From: Inquilinus limosus DSM 16000
Lineage (GTDB): Bacteria > Pseudomonadota > Alphaproteobacteria > DSM-16000 > Inquilinaceae
Length of the DNA stretch: 64,000 nucleotides
Assembly: GCF_000423185.1 (NCBI RefSeq)
Contig: NZ_AUHM01000019.1
Location: 86,117-150,116, forward strand
Direction of reading: 5' to 3'
The notes beneath the pieces were generated by a model, which was given only the letters and a program-made list of their open reading frames with translations, made no database searches and was not told where the DNA came from. The translations under genes and the position numbers were made by a program. This document shows positions 30,491 to 40,569 of the stretch, one piece after another; position 1 is the first letter of the stretch; each line of letters starts with the position of its first letter.

Positions 30491-31240
30491 TCAGGCCGTG
30501 AGCCGCGCCATGACCTCGTCCGGGATCTCGTAATTGGCCGAGACCCGCTGCACGTCGTCGTTGTCCTCGAGCGTCTCCAGCAGCTTCAGCAGCGACGCCG
30601 CCTGCTCCTCGTTCAGCGCCACGGTGTTGAGCGGCCGCCAGACCAGGCCGGACGAATCCGGCGTGCCGAACTTCTCCTCCAGCGCGTCGCGCACGGCGGC
30701 GAAGCCTTCGACCGAGGTGGTGACGGTGTGGGTCTCGCCGTCGCTCTGCACGTCGTCGGCGCCCGCCTCCAGCGCCGCCTCGAACATCGCGTCGGCATCG
30801 GCCGCCTTGGCCGGGAATACCAGCTCGCCGACCCGGTTGAACATGAAGCTGACCGAGTTGGTCTCGCCCAGCGACCCGCCGTGCTTGGTGAAGGTCGAGC
30901 GGACCTCGGCGGCGGTGCGGTTGCGGTTGTCGGTCAGCGCCTCGACGATGACGGCGATGCCGGCCGGGCCGTAGCCCTCGTACCGGATCTCCACATAGTC
31001 GCTGTCGTCGGCGCCGCCGGCGGCGCGCTTGATCGCCCGCTCGATGTTGTCCTTCGGCATGTTCTCCTTGCGCGCGGCCTGGATGGCGGCGCGCAGGCGC
31101 GGATTCATCGCCGGATCGGGCAGGCCGAGCTTGGCCGAAACCGTGATCTCGCGCTGGAGCTTGGTGAAGATCTTGGCCCGCTTGGCGTCCTGGGCGCCTT
31201 TGCGGTGCATGATGTTCTTGAACTGTGAATGACCGGCCAT
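30491..31240 (-). CDS. yebC: YebC/PmpR-family protein (TACO1 type)
   Basis: A 249-residue protein with the family start [21 protein letters not shown] and the conserved [20 protein letters not shown]. The family is described as a transcriptional regulator and, more recently, as a translation factor helping ribosomes through polyproline stretches. That would suit the polyproline TolA encoded 4 kb away, which is only a speculative link. Start ATG at 31240; gene order yebC-ruvC is common in proteobacteria. Confidence 0.96.
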   Translation of the reverse strand: MAGHSQFKNIMHRKGAQDAKRAKIFTKLQREITVSAKLGLPDPAMNPRLRAAIQAARKENMPKDNIERAIKRAAGGADDSDYVEIRYEGYGPAGIAVIVEALTDNRNRTAAEVRSTFTKHGGSLGETNSVSFMFNRVGELVFPAKAADADAMFEAALEAGADDVQSDGETHTVTTSVEGFAAVRDALEEKFGTPDSSGLVWRPLNTVALNEEQAASLLKLLETLEDNDDVQRVSANYEIPDEVMARLTA

Positions 31241-31457
31241 GGGGCTGCGCCTGACTGACTTTGGAAACTCGCGGCGGGAGACATATGCGGCCGGCCCGGC
31301 GACGGCAAGCGCCACCGCACGGTCACCCGTGCCGCGTTAGGCCCAGACTATGGCGGTTTTGTGGCCCGCAGGGAAGACTCGACGAATTTTCGCACGAGCA
31401 AGATTCTATTACGACGCAATCAGATAGCTGCGATCCTGCAGAAACAGGATGAATAGA

Positions 31458-32297
31458 TTAGCTTGCCGCCTCGGCCGGGGCGAAGCCGCTCGGCCAGGCC
31501 GGCGCCAGGCGGCCGCCGACGCGCAGCGGCTCGACCCGCCGGGCGAGTCCCGTGGCCTCGTCGGTCTCCAGCACCAAGCCGCAGATCGTCGGCTGGCCTT
31601 CGGCCGGGGTCAGCCGCTCGGTCGGCATCTTGCGGACGAAGCGGGCGATCGCCGGCTCCTTCACCATGCCGATGACGCTGTCGTAGTCGCCGCACATGCC
31701 GGCATCGGTCTGGTAGGCGGTGCCGCCGGGCAGGATCTGCAGATCCGCGGTCGGGATATGGGTGTGGGTGCCGACCACCAGCGTCGCGCGGCCGTCGAGA
31801 TGGTGGCCCATCGCCATCTTCTCGCTCGACGCCTCGCCGTGGAAATCGACGATGATGGCGTCGGCCATGCCCGGCATGGCGGTGTCGGCCAGCAGCTTGT
31901 CGGCGGCGGCGAAGGGGTCGTCGAGCGCGTCCATGAACAGCCGCGCCATCAGGTTGATCACCAGCACTTGGCGGCCGCCGCGGGCCGGCAGCAGGGTCGC
32001 CCCCCGCCCCGGCGTGCCGGCCGGATAGTTGGCCGGGCGCACCATCCGCGGATCGCGGTCGATGGCGCCCAGCAGCTCGCGCTGGTCCCAGACATGGTTG
32101 CCGGTGGTCAGGCAGTCGACCCCGGCATCGTAGAACTCCTCGGCGATCTTCGGGGTGATGCCGAAGCCGCCGGCCGAGTTCTCGCCGTTGACCACCACGA
32201 AATCGAGGTCGAGGCGCTGCCGCAGCCGCGGCAGCTGCGCTATCACCGCGGTGCGGGCCGCGCGGCCGACGACATCCCCGAGGAACAAAATGCGCAT
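31458..32297 (-). CDS. YmdB-family metallophosphoesterase (TIGR00282)
   Basis: A 279-residue protein with the calcineurin-like set of metal ligands: FLGDVVGRAART (D8), VVNGENSAGG, TTGNHVWDQ and GTHTHIPTAD. Bacillus YmdB hydrolyses 2',3'-cyclic nucleotides, and this is the closest characterised relative known to me. It lies 18 bases downstream of the 5-formyl-THF cyclo-ligase gene, a frequent alphaproteobacterial arrangement. Confidence 0.93.
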   Translation of the reverse strand: MRILFLGDVVGRAARTAVIAQLPRLRQRLDLDFVVVNGENSAGGFGITPKIAEEFYDAGVDCLTTGNHVWDQRELLGAIDRDPRMVRPANYPAGTPGRGATLLPARGGRQVLVINLMARLFMDALDDPFAAADKLLADTAMPGMADAIIVDFHGEASSEKMAMGHHLDGRATLVVGTHTHIPTADLQILPGGTAYQTDAGMCGDYDSVIGMVKEPAIARFVRKMPTERLTPAEGQPTICGLVLETDEATGLARRVEPLRVGGRLAPAWPSGFAPAEAAS

Positions 32298-32315
32298 CCG
32301 AAATCCGTACTCGTC

Positions 32316-32906
32316 CTAACGCTCGATGCGGATCGCCTCGCGATCCGTCACGATCCAATCCAAAGCCTCGTCGTGCAAGCCGACCGGCACCGCCGTGACC
32401 TCCTGCCCGGCGTAGCCGACGCCGACCGCCACTACGGGCCGTTCCGCCCGCAGCTTCGCGAGCGTGCGGTCGTAGAAGCCGGCGCCGTAGCCCATGCGGA
32501 AGCCCTTGCGGTCGAAGCCGAGCAGCGGCACGAACAGCAGGTCCGGCACCCATTCCGGCGCCGAGGGCGCGGGCACCGATACGCCGAACACGCCGGGAAC
32601 GAGCTGCGTTCCGGGGGTCCAGTCGCGGAAGATCAGCGGCTGCCCCTTGCCCTGCACCACCGGCACGCAGGCGGCGTGGCCGCGATCGATCGCGGCGGCC
32701 AGGAGCGGGAGGGGGTCGAGCTCGTCCTCGATCGGCAGATAGCCGCTGACCACGCCGCCGCGAGGCAAGGCAATCGCCTCGAGCGCGATGTCGCGCAATC
32801 GCTCGCCCGCGCCGGCGCCGTGCTCTCGGTGATAGGCGGCACGCCGTTCCCGCGCGGCGGCCCGGAACGCCTTCTTGGCGTCGCGCAGCTCGGTCCCGTC
32901 AGGCAT
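32316..32906 (-). CDS. 5-formyltetrahydrofolate cyclo-ligase
   Basis: A 196-residue enzyme (YgfA/MTHFS) that converts 5-formyl-THF to methenyl-THF with ATP. N-terminal basic residues (LRDAKKAFRAAARERR) and the C-terminal nucleotide loop GYGAGFYDRTLAKL are characteristic. It follows the 6S RNA and zapA on the same strand, the same linkage seen for ygfA/ssrS in many proteobacteria. Confidence 0.95.
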   Translation of the reverse strand: MPDGTELRDAKKAFRAAARERRAAYHREHGAGAGERLRDIALEAIALPRGGVVSGYLPIEDELDPLPLLAAAIDRGHAACVPVVQGKGQPLIFRDWTPGTQLVPGVFGVSVPAPSAPEWVPDLLFVPLLGFDRKGFRMGYGAGFYDRTLAKLRAERPVVAVGVGYAGQEVTAVPVGLHDEALDWIVTDREAIRIER

Positions 32907-32954
32907 GGCTGGAAGAGAAGGAAGTCGCAGCGGAGCCGCCTCGGCCGGTGGTCA

Positions 32955-33100
32955 TGTTGTCTCCTCTTGGGCCCTGCAACAGCAGGTGGGCGCCGTGTGT
33001 CCGAGACCACGGTCCCGGCAGGGACAGCTCCCAAAGAGAAGCGCATCGGCCCCAGGGACAAAGCGACCTGTCGTACCGCGCAGCCCCGCTGGAGGAACAG
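32955..33100 (-). ncRNA. ssrS: 6S RNA
   Basis: The non-coding stretch between zapA and the cyclo-ligase gene reads on the minus strand as an imperfect rod. The 5' TGTTCCTCC (about 33091-33099) pairs with 3' GGAGACA (about 32957-32965). The interior holds GTCCCTGGGGCC, GGGAGCTGTCCCTGC, GACCGTGGTCTCGG and CACCTGCTGTTGCAGGGCCC, recognisable from alphaproteobacterial 6S RNAs. 6S mimics an open promoter, binds housekeeping RNA polymerase in stationary phase and templates short product RNAs. Ends are approximate. Confidence 0.85.
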
Positions 33101-33102
33101 AT

Positions 33103-33435
33103 TTAGGGTGTCTCGACCCGGGCTGCAATGGCCTCGATCCGATCCGCGAGTTTCTGCAGCCGCGCCGCCAGCTCCGGGTCCTCCAGCGGCGACGGCGCCG
33201 GGGCGGCCGCCGGCGCGCCCGGCACCTTGCCCTCGCGCAGGTCGAGCAGCTCGTCGCCCAGCATCAGCCCGACCATGACCATGAGATGCATGTCGGTCGC
33301 CGAGCGCACCGATCCCTGGATCTCGCGAATCCGCTCCGCCAGGAAGGCGGCGACCTCGCGGACGCGCCCTTCCTGCCCGTCCTCGCAGGCGATCGGATAC
33401 ACGCGGTTGTTCAGAGTGATTTCGACCCGGGCCAC
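33103..33435 (-). CDS. zapA: Cell division protein ZapA
   Basis: A 110-residue protein beginning MARVEITLNNRVYPIACEDGQE, a ZapA domain followed by a coiled coil. It binds FtsZ and promotes bundling of the Z-ring. It lies 4 bases downstream of a small coiled-coil gene, and the 6S RNA gene follows right after its stop. Confidence 0.93.
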   Translation of the reverse strand: MARVEITLNNRVYPIACEDGQEGRVREVAAFLAERIREIQGSVRSATDMHLMVMVGLMLGDELLDLREGKVPGAPAAAPAPSPLEDPELAARLQKLADRIEAIAARVETP

Positions 33436-33439
33436 GGCG

Positions 33440-33670
33440 CTACTTTTCCAAAAGGGTCTCGATGCGCTGGATCACCTGGTTGACCCGCGCCGCCACCGTC
33501 GCCGTGTCCTCGCGCAGCTCGGTCTCGATCTCGGTCATCGCCTGCGTGCGCACGCGGTCCGCGATCTCGTCGATCTGCTTCTGGCGACGCTCCGCCTGGG
33601 CCGCGACGGCGGCGTCCAGGCGCTCCAGGGCGCGTTCCAGGCGGTCCAGCTCGGCGGCCAACCCGCTCAT
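33440..33670 (-). CDS. DUF4164-type small coiled-coil protein
   Basis: A 76-residue protein, almost entirely helical and charged (LAAELDRLERALERLDAAV...). It precedes zapA by 4 bases. Alphaproteobacteria commonly have a DUF4164 gene just before zapA, so a role in Z-ring assembly comparable to ZapB is a reasonable guess but not shown. Confidence 0.8.
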   Translation of the reverse strand: MSGLAAELDRLERALERLDAAVAAQAERRQKQIDEIADRVRTQAMTEIETELREDTATVAARVNQVIQRIETLLEK

Positions 33671-33706
33671 CGGCGGGACTCCAGATCCAGCGTCATCCGG
33701 GTGAAA

Positions 33707-34804
33707 CTATGCGCCGCTCCGGTCTGCGTCAACGGAAGCATCGGGACGAGCCTCGGGCACGGCCACCCCGACGGTGCCGGCGAAGGCGACCAGCCGTTCC
33801 CAGGTGCGGCGGTCGAGCGGCACGCCGAGCGCCGCGCGCTCGAGCGCCTCGCGCTTCTCCGGGTCGCCCGGCGCCATCACCTCCTGCCCCGGCTGGGCCG
33901 GCTGCGCCCGCAGATCGGCGAGAATCGCCCCGATCGACGACTCGAAGCCCGTCGCGGCGAAGGCCTGCGGCTTCAGCAGCAGGAAGAAGTGCCCGATGGA
34001 GACCGGCTTGCCCGGCCCCGTGAACTTGCCCATGCGCAGGCCGTGCGGCATGCCGGTCAGGGCCGCGCACAGGATCTCGACCATCATCGCGAGGCCGGCG
34101 CCCTTGTAGCCGTAGCCGAGGCCGCCGACCGGAATCAGGCCGGTGGCGACATGCGGGTCGGTGGTGGCGATTCCGTCGGGGCCGACCGCGACCTCCGGCG
34201 GCAGCGGCGTGCCGGTGTCGCGGCGCAGATGCACGCGGTTGAGCGGGACGGCGCTGGTCGCCATGTCGAGCAGCACCGGCTCCTCGCCCGGCGCCGGGGC
34301 GGCGAAGCTGACCGGGTTGGTACCGTAGAAGGGCTTCACCCCGCCATGCGGCACCACCAGCGCATCGGCATGGGTGCAGCCGAAGGCGACGAAGCCGCGC
34401 TTCGCCGCCGCCAGGGTGTAGACGCCGGTGGCGCCGTGATGGGCCGAGCGGGTGACGACGGCTGCGGCCAGGCCCGTCTCCTCCGCCACCCGCGCCGCCT
34501 CCTCGACGGCGCGGTAGCTGGCGAGATGGCCGAGGCCGCCATCGGCGTCGACGACGACGCAGGCCGGCGCGGTGCGCGTCGCGGTCACCGCCGGGGTCGG
34601 GTTGACCCGCCGGTTCTCGAGCTGGTCGAGGTAGAACGGCACCAGCCGCACGCCATGGGTGTCGACGCCGCGGGCCGAGGCGTCGGTCATCGCCCGCGCC
34701 GTCGCCGCCGCGCTGTCCGCAGACATTCCGGCGCCGCGCAGCAGCGCCGCCGCGAAGTCTTCCAGCACCGCCCGCTGCAGGCGCACGCCCTCGAACCGTT
34801 CCAT
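33707..34804 (-). CDS. Ldh-family (malate/L-lactate/ureidoglycolate) dehydrogenase
   Basis: A 365-residue NAD(P)-dependent dehydrogenase of the type-2 malate/L-lactate family. Family marks are the RGVDTHGVRLVP motif near residue 45, SAHHGATGVYTLAA (about residue 125), VLLDMATSAVPLNR and GGLGYGYKGAGLAMMVEILC. Substrates in the family include malate, sulfolactate, ureidoglycolate and 2,3-diketogulonate; the one used here is not clear. It lies between the coiled-coil/zapA unit and the glycosidase and need not be co-regulated with either. Confidence 0.9.
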   Translation of the reverse strand: MERFEGVRLQRAVLEDFAAALLRGAGMSADSAAATARAMTDASARGVDTHGVRLVPFYLDQLENRRVNPTPAVTATRTAPACVVVDADGGLGHLASYRAVEEAARVAEETGLAAAVVTRSAHHGATGVYTLAAAKRGFVAFGCTHADALVVPHGGVKPFYGTNPVSFAAPAPGEEPVLLDMATSAVPLNRVHLRRDTGTPLPPEVAVGPDGIATTDPHVATGLIPVGGLGYGYKGAGLAMMVEILCAALTGMPHGLRMGKFTGPGKPVSIGHFFLLLKPQAFAATGFESSIGAILADLRAQPAQPGQEVMAPGDPEKREALERAALGVPLDRRTWERLVAFAGTVGVAVPEARPDASVDADRSGA

Positions 34805-34888
34805 CCCGTCTCTCCGAATCCCTCTCGGCCGTCGCCCTGGCCGTTTTGTCCGACCTGTCTAGCGCACAGCCGAGAGGGGCTCCAGACC

Positions 34889-36912
34889 TTATCGGGACGA
34901 GGCGATATGCCCCTGGTAGCGCAGGCCGTAGCCGAAGGGGTACAGCGGCGCCCGGCTGTCATAGGGCGCGTCCGACGCCTGGGCCAGGACGGCGGCCATC
35001 GAGGACGGCAGCTCGAACGGCAGGCGGCCGCGCGGCCGGGCCTTGCCCTGCAGCACGTCCAGCAGCGCGTCGTCGGTGATCCCGAAATTGCCGATCAACG
35101 CGGCGGCGCGGCTGCTGACATTGGTCAGCACCGCCGGCCGGTCGAGATAGACGGTGACCACCGTCGGCGCCACGGCCGAGGCGCGCTTGATCGCCTCGTA
35201 ATCCGGGTCGCCGTCGCGGAAGTCCAGCCGCCCCTCGTGCTGCCGGCTGCCGAAGGTGTAGTTCGGGTGCAGGATCTCGTAGGGCGCCGCCGTCCGCACC
35301 AGCGCGAAATCGGCCTGGGCCGGGTCGTCGACCACGGTGAAGCCCCGGGCCTTGACCGTCGCCGCATCCACATTGTGCAGCCAGACCCGCTTCAGCGACG
35401 GGTTCAGCGGCAGCATCGGCCGGCCGCGGCCGGCGCCGCGCGCCGCCACCGGCTTGTTCTCGAGAAGCACCAGCGAGGCCTGCTGGGCTGCCCTCCCCTC
35501 CGCGACGAAGCGGGCATTGCCGGCGATGCGGCCGGCCGCCGCCTCGTCGACATAGGGGTTCTCGAACAGGCCGAGCGCGAATTTCTGCTCCAGGATCCGG
35601 ACCACCGACTGGTCGATCCGGCGCTCGCTCACCTGGCCGGCATGAACCGCCTGCACGATCGGCGCCGGGTCGTCGCTGGTGCCGCCGAACTGGTCGATGC
35701 CGGCGTCGATCGCCTTGACGAAGCGCTGCTGGACCGTGGCCTGCTCCATCCCCAGGGCGTGCCGAAGCCGGCGAAGCCCGGCGCCTGCCCCTCCGGCCAG
35801 CCGTCGCGGCAGTTGGCGTCGCAGTCCTGGGTGATGGCCCAGTCGCTGAGGACCAGCCCGTCGAAGCCGAAGCGGCCGCGCAGCAGGTCGGTCAGGAGCT
35901 GCTTGCTGAAGCCGGCGCCGACCCGCTCCAGCGGCCGGCCGAACAGGGTCAGGCCCGCGGGCGGCACCGAATAGGTCGGCATCACCCCGGCCACATTCGC
36001 GGCGAAGGCGCCGCGGAAGGCGCGGACATGGTCCTGGAAGCGGCCGGCCGGGAAGGTCAGGTCCTGGCCGTAGTGGTTGTGGCCGTCGAAGCCGTCGACC
36101 GCGGCGCCGTAGCCGACCCAGTGCTTGACCACGGCGACGACGCTGCCGCGGTTCAGGCCGCGCTCGCCGTTCTGGAAGCCGGCGACATAGGCCTCGACCA
36201 GGCGGCTCGCCAGATCCGGGTCCTCGCCGAAGGTGCCGTTGATGCGCGGCCAGCGCGGCTCGGTGGACAGGTCGGCCTGCGGCGACAGGGTCATGCGCAG
36301 GCCGATCGCCTCGTATTCCTGCCGGGCGATGTCGCCGAAGCGGCGCACCAGCCGGGGGTCGCCGATCGCCGCCAGCCCCGTCGTCTCCGGCCATTGCGAG
36401 AAGGCCCTGTTCTCGACGCTGGCGCCGGGGACGTACTGGAAATGATTGCGGGGATCGGAGCTGAGCATCACCGGGATGCCCAGCCGGGTCTGCTCGGCGA
36501 TCTCCTGCGCCTCGTTGGCGGCCCTGGCCTGCGCCTCCGCCGTGCCGGACAGGCGGCTGATCATGGCGCCGGCATGCCGGCCCGCGAGCAGCGACGACAG
36601 CGAGTCCGCGGTCCAGCCGTCGCCGGTGGCGGTCGAGGCCGGCGTGGCGTGCAGCATCTGGCCGGCCTTCTCCTCCAGCGTCATGCGCCGGACCAGGTCC
36701 CGGGCCCGCACCGCCGGCGGCAGGCGCCGGTCCTCATAGGGGTCCAGCCGGCCGTTGCGGTTCAGGTCCTTGTATTGGAAACCGCGCTCCGTCAGCACCG
36801 GCGCCGAGCGCGCGGCCAGGCCGGGCGTCGCATCGGCAAAGGCCGGGCCGCAGGCCAGCCATCCGCCCAGGCCGATGGCGGCCGCGGCGGACCAGAAACG
36901 AGACCTACGCAT
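34889..36912 (-). pseudogene. Glycoside hydrolase family 3, frameshifted
   Basis: The first frame (36912 down to about 35750) encodes a signal peptide (residues 1-26) and an EF-hand-like DLNRNGRLDPYED. The GH3 barrel follows, with conserved KH (K263-H264) and the nucleophile in LVLSDW (D357). At the GGGG run 35750-35753 the frame must change. After GFGTPWG the homologous continuation MEQATVQQRFVKAIDAGIDQF is in the next frame and runs to a TAA at 34889, through the C-terminal domains. One missing G explains the break. Intact it would be about 674 residues, a secreted beta-glucosidase-type enzyme. Whether the break is real or a read error cannot be decided here. Confidence 0.88.
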
Positions 36913-37267
36913 TGTCCTCCCCTCCTCCGATATCTTTGCTCGCTATAGAGCGATTCCACGTTTCATCAATTCAAATCCGCGACCGAGAATGTTTATGCAG
37001 AGAGATTCCGAGATTTCGATTTGAATTCTCTAAAACTTTACGATTTCAAGCCGATGAGGCTGGTTATCGGTCGTGGGTTTACCGGGGTAGTCCGCGTCGC
37101 CAATGTCCGACCTTTCCGCCGGCATTTTCGGCCCGAAATGGGCATTTGGTGGCATTGACGCGGGGCGACCGGGGCTGCATGGTGCCGCCCGCCCCGACGA
37201 GCACCTGCCTTGACGAGAGACCGGGCGGGCCATCGTCGGATCCCCGTGCCCGCAACGGATCGATGCC
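36913..37267. other. AT-richer divergent spacer between GH3 gene and transketolase
   Basis: These 355 bases contain no gene. The section 36950-37060 is clearly lower in GC than its surroundings and holds a perfect 10-bp inverted repeat, AATTCAAATC (36968-36977) with GATTTGAATT (37018-37027). Both flanking genes are transcribed away from it, so promoters for both, and possibly an operator for the glycosidase, are expected here. Confidence 0.6.
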
Positions 37268-39259
37268 ATGAGCGACAGCCCCCGGACCGTGACCCACTCA
37301 GACATGGCGAACGCCATCCGCTTCCTGTCCATGGATGCGGTCGAGGCGGTGAAGAGCGGCCATCCCGGCATGCCGATGGGCATGGCCGACGTCGCCACGG
37401 TGCTGTTCAGCCGCTATCTGAAGTTCGACGCCGCCGCCCCGACCTGGGCCGACCGCGACCGCTTCATCCTGTCCGGCGGCCACGGCTCGATGCTGCTGTA
37501 CTCGCTGATGTACCTGACCGGGAACAGCAAGATCACACTCGACGAGATCAAGCGGTTCCGCCAGCTGGGCAGCCACACCGCGGGCCATCCCGAGGTCGAT
37601 CACGAGGCCGGGATCGAGACCACGACCGGGCCGCTGGGCCAGGGGCTGGGCAACGCCGTCGGCTTCGCGCTGGCCGAGCGCATCCTCAACGCCCGCTTCG
37701 GCGACGACCTGGTCAACCACCACACCTGGGTCACCTGCGGTGACGGGGACCTCGAGGAAGGGATCAGCCACGAGGCCTGCTCGCTGGCCGGGCACCTGAA
37801 GCTCGGCCGGCTGATCGTGTTCTACGACGACAACAGCATCACGATCGACGGCCCGACCAAGCTGTCCTTCAGCGACGACACCCAGAAGCGCTTCGAGGCC
37901 TATGGCTGGCACGTCCAGCGCATCGACGGCCACGACACCGAGGCGATCGCCGCCGCCATCGACGCGGCGCTGGCGGACCAGCGGCCGAGCCTGATCGCCT
38001 GCAAGACCATCATCGGCTGGGGCGCCCCGAACAAGCAGGGCACCAGCGCCACCCACGGCTCGCCCCTCGGCAAGGACGAGGTGGCGGCGGCCCGCGAGCA
38101 TCTCGGCTGGACCTACCCGCCCTTCGAGGTGCCGGAGGCGACCCTGGCCGCCTGGCGCGAGATCGGCAAGCGCGGCGAGGCCGAGCGCCTGGCCTGGGAC
38201 GCCCGCCTCTTGAAGACGCCGGCCGAGACCCGCGCCGCCTTCCGCCAGGCCATGACCGGCGCCCTGCCCTCCGGCCTCGACGGCATCCTGGCCAAGTTCA
38301 AGGCCGAGACCTCGGAGGCCAAGCCGAGCCTGGCCACCCGCGTCGCCTCGGGCCAGGTACTGGAGCTGCTGGTGCCGGCGATCCCGGAGCTGATTGGTGG
38401 CTCGGCCGACCTGACGCCGTCGAACAACACCAAGACCAAGGTCTCGACCGACATCGAGCCCGGCAAGTACGACGGCCGCTATGTCCGCTACGGCGTGCGC
38501 GAGCACGGCATGGCGGCGGCGATGAACGGGCTGGCCCTGCATGGCGGCATCATCCCCTACGGCGCCACCTTCCTGACCTTCACCGACTACGCCCGCCCGT
38601 CGATCCGCCTGGCGGCGCTGATGCGCCAGCGCGTCGTCTTCGTCATGACCCATGACTCGATCGGCCTCGGCGAGGACGGCCCGACCCACCAGCCGGTGGA
38701 GCATGTCGCGGCGCTGCGGGCGATCCCGCATCTCCTGGTGTTCCGCCCCTGCGACGCGGTCGAGACGGCGGAGGCCTGGCAGATCGCGCTGGAGACCGAG
38801 GATGCCCCGTCGGTTCTGGCGCTGACCCGCCAGAACCTGCCGACGCTGCGCCGCAACGCCAACGCCGAGAACCTCTCGGCCAAGGGCGGCTACATCTTGG
38901 AGGAGGCGACCGGCACGCCGCGCGTGCTGCTGATCGCCACCGGCTCCGAGGTCGCGATCGCCAAGGAAGCGCGCGACGCGCTGGAGGCCGAAGGCATCGG
39001 CACCCGCCTCGTCTCCATGCCCTGCACGTCGCTGTTCGACCGCCAGCCGTCGGACTACCGCCGCCGGGTGCTGGGCCAGGGCGTGGTCCGCATCGCCGTG
39101 GAAGCGGGTGTGCGCCAGGGCTGGGATCACTATATCGGTCCGGAGGGCGCCTTCGTCGGCATGACCGGCTTCGGTGCCTCGGGCCCGTACGACCAGCTGT
39201 ACAAGCATTTCGGGATCACGGCCGAGGCGGTCGTCGCCGCCGCCAAGGCCAAGCTGTAA
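37268..39259 (+). CDS. tkt: Transketolase
   Basis: A 663-residue thiamine-diphosphate enzyme of the pentose phosphate pathway, moving C2 units between sugar phosphates. It has [12 protein letters not shown] near residue 36, the TPP/Mg motif [13 protein letters not shown] near residue 156, and the catalytic glutamate in [17 protein letters not shown] (about 410). Length is normal. It is followed 200 bases later by the GAPDH gene on the same strand, a common tkt-gap pairing in alphaproteobacteria, often completed by pgk; no pgk is seen here. Confidence 0.97.
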   Translation: MSDSPRTVTHSDMANAIRFLSMDAVEAVKSGHPGMPMGMADVATVLFSRYLKFDAAAPTWADRDRFILSGGHGSMLLYSLMYLTGNSKITLDEIKRFRQLGSHTAGHPEVDHEAGIETTTGPLGQGLGNAVGFALAERILNARFGDDLVNHHTWVTCGDGDLEEGISHEACSLAGHLKLGRLIVFYDDNSITIDGPTKLSFSDDTQKRFEAYGWHVQRIDGHDTEAIAAAIDAALADQRPSLIACKTIIGWGAPNKQGTSATHGSPLGKDEVAAAREHLGWTYPPFEVPEATLAAWREIGKRGEAERLAWDARLLKTPAETRAAFRQAMTGALPSGLDGILAKFKAETSEAKPSLATRVASGQVLELLVPAIPELIGGSADLTPSNNTKTKVSTDIEPGKYDGRYVRYGVREHGMAAAMNGLALHGGIIPYGATFLTFTDYARPSIRLAALMRQRVVFVMTHDSIGLGEDGPTHQPVEHVAALRAIPHLLVFRPCDAVETAEAWQIALETEDAPSVLALTRQNLPTLRRNANAENLSAKGGYILEEATGTPRVLLIATGSEVAIAKEARDALEAEGIGTRLVSMPCTSLFDRQPSDYRRRVLGQGVVRIAVEAGVRQGWDHYIGPEGAFVGMTGFGASGPYDQLYKHFGITAEAVVAAAKAKL

Positions 39260-39290
39260 CGCGGATACCGAGGACCGCCCCTTCCTGAGT

Positions 39291-39397
39291 TGTCATCGCC
39301 GGGCTTGACCCGGCGATCCAGGGGCCACCGAGAGCGGCTCTGGCCGCCCTGGATGCCCGGATCAATCCTCGGATCAAGTCCGAGGACGGGCATGACA
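39291..39397. repeat. Palindromic repeat family D between tkt and gap
   Basis: Outer ends TGTCAT...ATGACA enclose the hairpin CGCCGGG-CTTGA-CCCGGCG, the pair ATCCAGGG / CCCTGGAT and the hairpin CCTCGGA-TCAAG-TCCGAGG. Only one copy is in this window, but the modular build (outer GTCAT/ATGAC, inner ATCCAGG/CCTGGAT) matches families A and B. Confidence 0.8.
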
Positions 39398-39461
39398 AGG
39401 AGGGGGACGGGTCGGTCCTTATAGGCTATCGGTACGAGATCATCGGATCGGAGAAGACGAC

Positions 39462-40469
39462 ATGGCCGTGAAAGTTGCCATCAACGGGTTCGGGCGCATC
39501 GGGCGCCTGGTGCTGCGGGCGCTGATCGAATCCGGGCGCAAGGACATCGAGGTGGTCGCGATCAACGACCTCGCCGACGTCAAGACCAACGCGCATCTGC
39601 TGAAATACGACAGCGTGCACGGCCGGGCGCCGTTCGAGGTCGGGGCCGAGGGCGACACGCTGCTCGTCAACGGCCGCGGCATCAAGGCGCTGCAGCAGCG
39701 CGACCCCACCCAGCTGCCCTGGGGCGATCTCGGCGTCGAGATCGCGCTCGAATGCTCCGGCATCTTCACCAAGCGCGACGACGCCGCCAAGCATCTGGCG
39801 GCCGGCGCCCAGAAGGTGCTGATCTCGGCCCCGGCGACCGACGAGGACCTGACCGTCGTCTACGGCGTCAACCACGACAAGCTGAAGGCCGAGCACAAGA
39901 TCGTCTCCAACGCCTCCTGCACCACAAACTGCCTGGCGCCGGTCGCCTGGGTGCTGCACGAGGCGATCGGGATCGATCACGGCTTCATGACCACGATCCA
40001 CAGCTACACCGGCGACCAGCGCATCGTCGACACGATGCACAAGGACCTGCACCGGGCCCGCGCCGCGGCGCTGAACCTGATCCCGACCTCGACCGGCGCC
40101 GCCAAGGCGGTCGGCAAGGTGCTGCCGGAGCTGAAGGGCAAGCTGGACGGCACCTCGATCCGCGTGCCGTCGCCGAACGTCTCGGTCGTCGACTTCAAGT
40201 TCGTCGCCAAGCGTCCGACCACCGTCGAGGAGATCTCGGCGGCGATCAAGCAGGCCGCCGGCGGCAAGCTGAAGGGCATCCTCAGCTTCTACGAGGAGGA
40301 CCTGGTGTCGACCGACTTCAACCACGACACCCATTCCTCGATCTTCGCGATCAAGGAAACCAAGGTGATCGACGGCACCTTCGTCCGGGTGATGAGCTGG
40401 TACGACAACGAATGGGGCTTCTCGAACCGGATGGGCGACACCGTGATCGCCATGTCCGAGGCCCGTTGA
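39462..40469 (+). CDS. gap: Glyceraldehyde-3-phosphate dehydrogenase, type I
   Basis: A 335-residue enzyme starting MAVKVAINGFGRIGRL (NAD-binding GxGxxG at residues 9-14). The catalytic cysteine is in SNASCTTNCLAP (about C153) and His is near residue 180. It catalyses the reversible oxidation of glyceraldehyde-3-phosphate in central carbon metabolism. GGAG lies eight bases before the ATG. A strong terminator follows the stop, so it ends its transcription unit. Confidence 0.97.
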   Translation: MAVKVAINGFGRIGRLVLRALIESGRKDIEVVAINDLADVKTNAHLLKYDSVHGRAPFEVGAEGDTLLVNGRGIKALQQRDPTQLPWGDLGVEIALECSGIFTKRDDAAKHLAAGAQKVLISAPATDEDLTVVYGVNHDKLKAEHKIVSNASCTTNCLAPVAWVLHEAIGIDHGFMTTIHSYTGDQRIVDTMHKDLHRARAAALNLIPTSTGAAKAVGKVLPELKGKLDGTSIRVPSPNVSVVDFKFVAKRPTTVEEISAAIKQAAGGKLKGILSFYEEDLVSTDFNHDTHSSIFAIKETKVIDGTFVRVMSWYDNEWGFSNRMGDTVIAMSEAR

Positions 40470-40495
40470 CGCGGAGCTTCGGTTCCGGAACACGA

Positions 40496-40523
40496 GAGGG
40501 CGGCTTCGGCCGCCCTCTTTTTT
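40496..40523 (+). terminator. Intrinsic terminator of gap
   Basis: Perfect stem GAGGGCGGC-TTCG-GCCGCCCTC followed by six Ts, 26 bases after the gap stop codon. Confidence 0.95.
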
Positions 40524-40569
40524 GCCTGAAGATTCGGCAGATCATACCGGCTGCCCGAAATACCGATCC

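Noticed and set aside
35749..35754. Programmed frameshifting in the GH3 gene
   Set aside because: The site is a plain GGGG run without a slippery heptamer, stimulatory Shine-Dalgarno-like element or known precedent in GH3; loss of one base is simpler.
33128..35974. A plus-strand open frame of 948 codons over zapA, the Ldh-family gene and GH3
   Set aside because: It runs opposite several recognisable genes and is rich in Arg, Gly and Ala as expected for antisense frames at about 70% GC.
37268..40469. tkt and gap as part of a Calvin-cycle operon
   Set aside because: No phosphoribulokinase, Rubisco or cbbR gene is present; a terminator follows gap, and both are ordinary central-metabolism genes.
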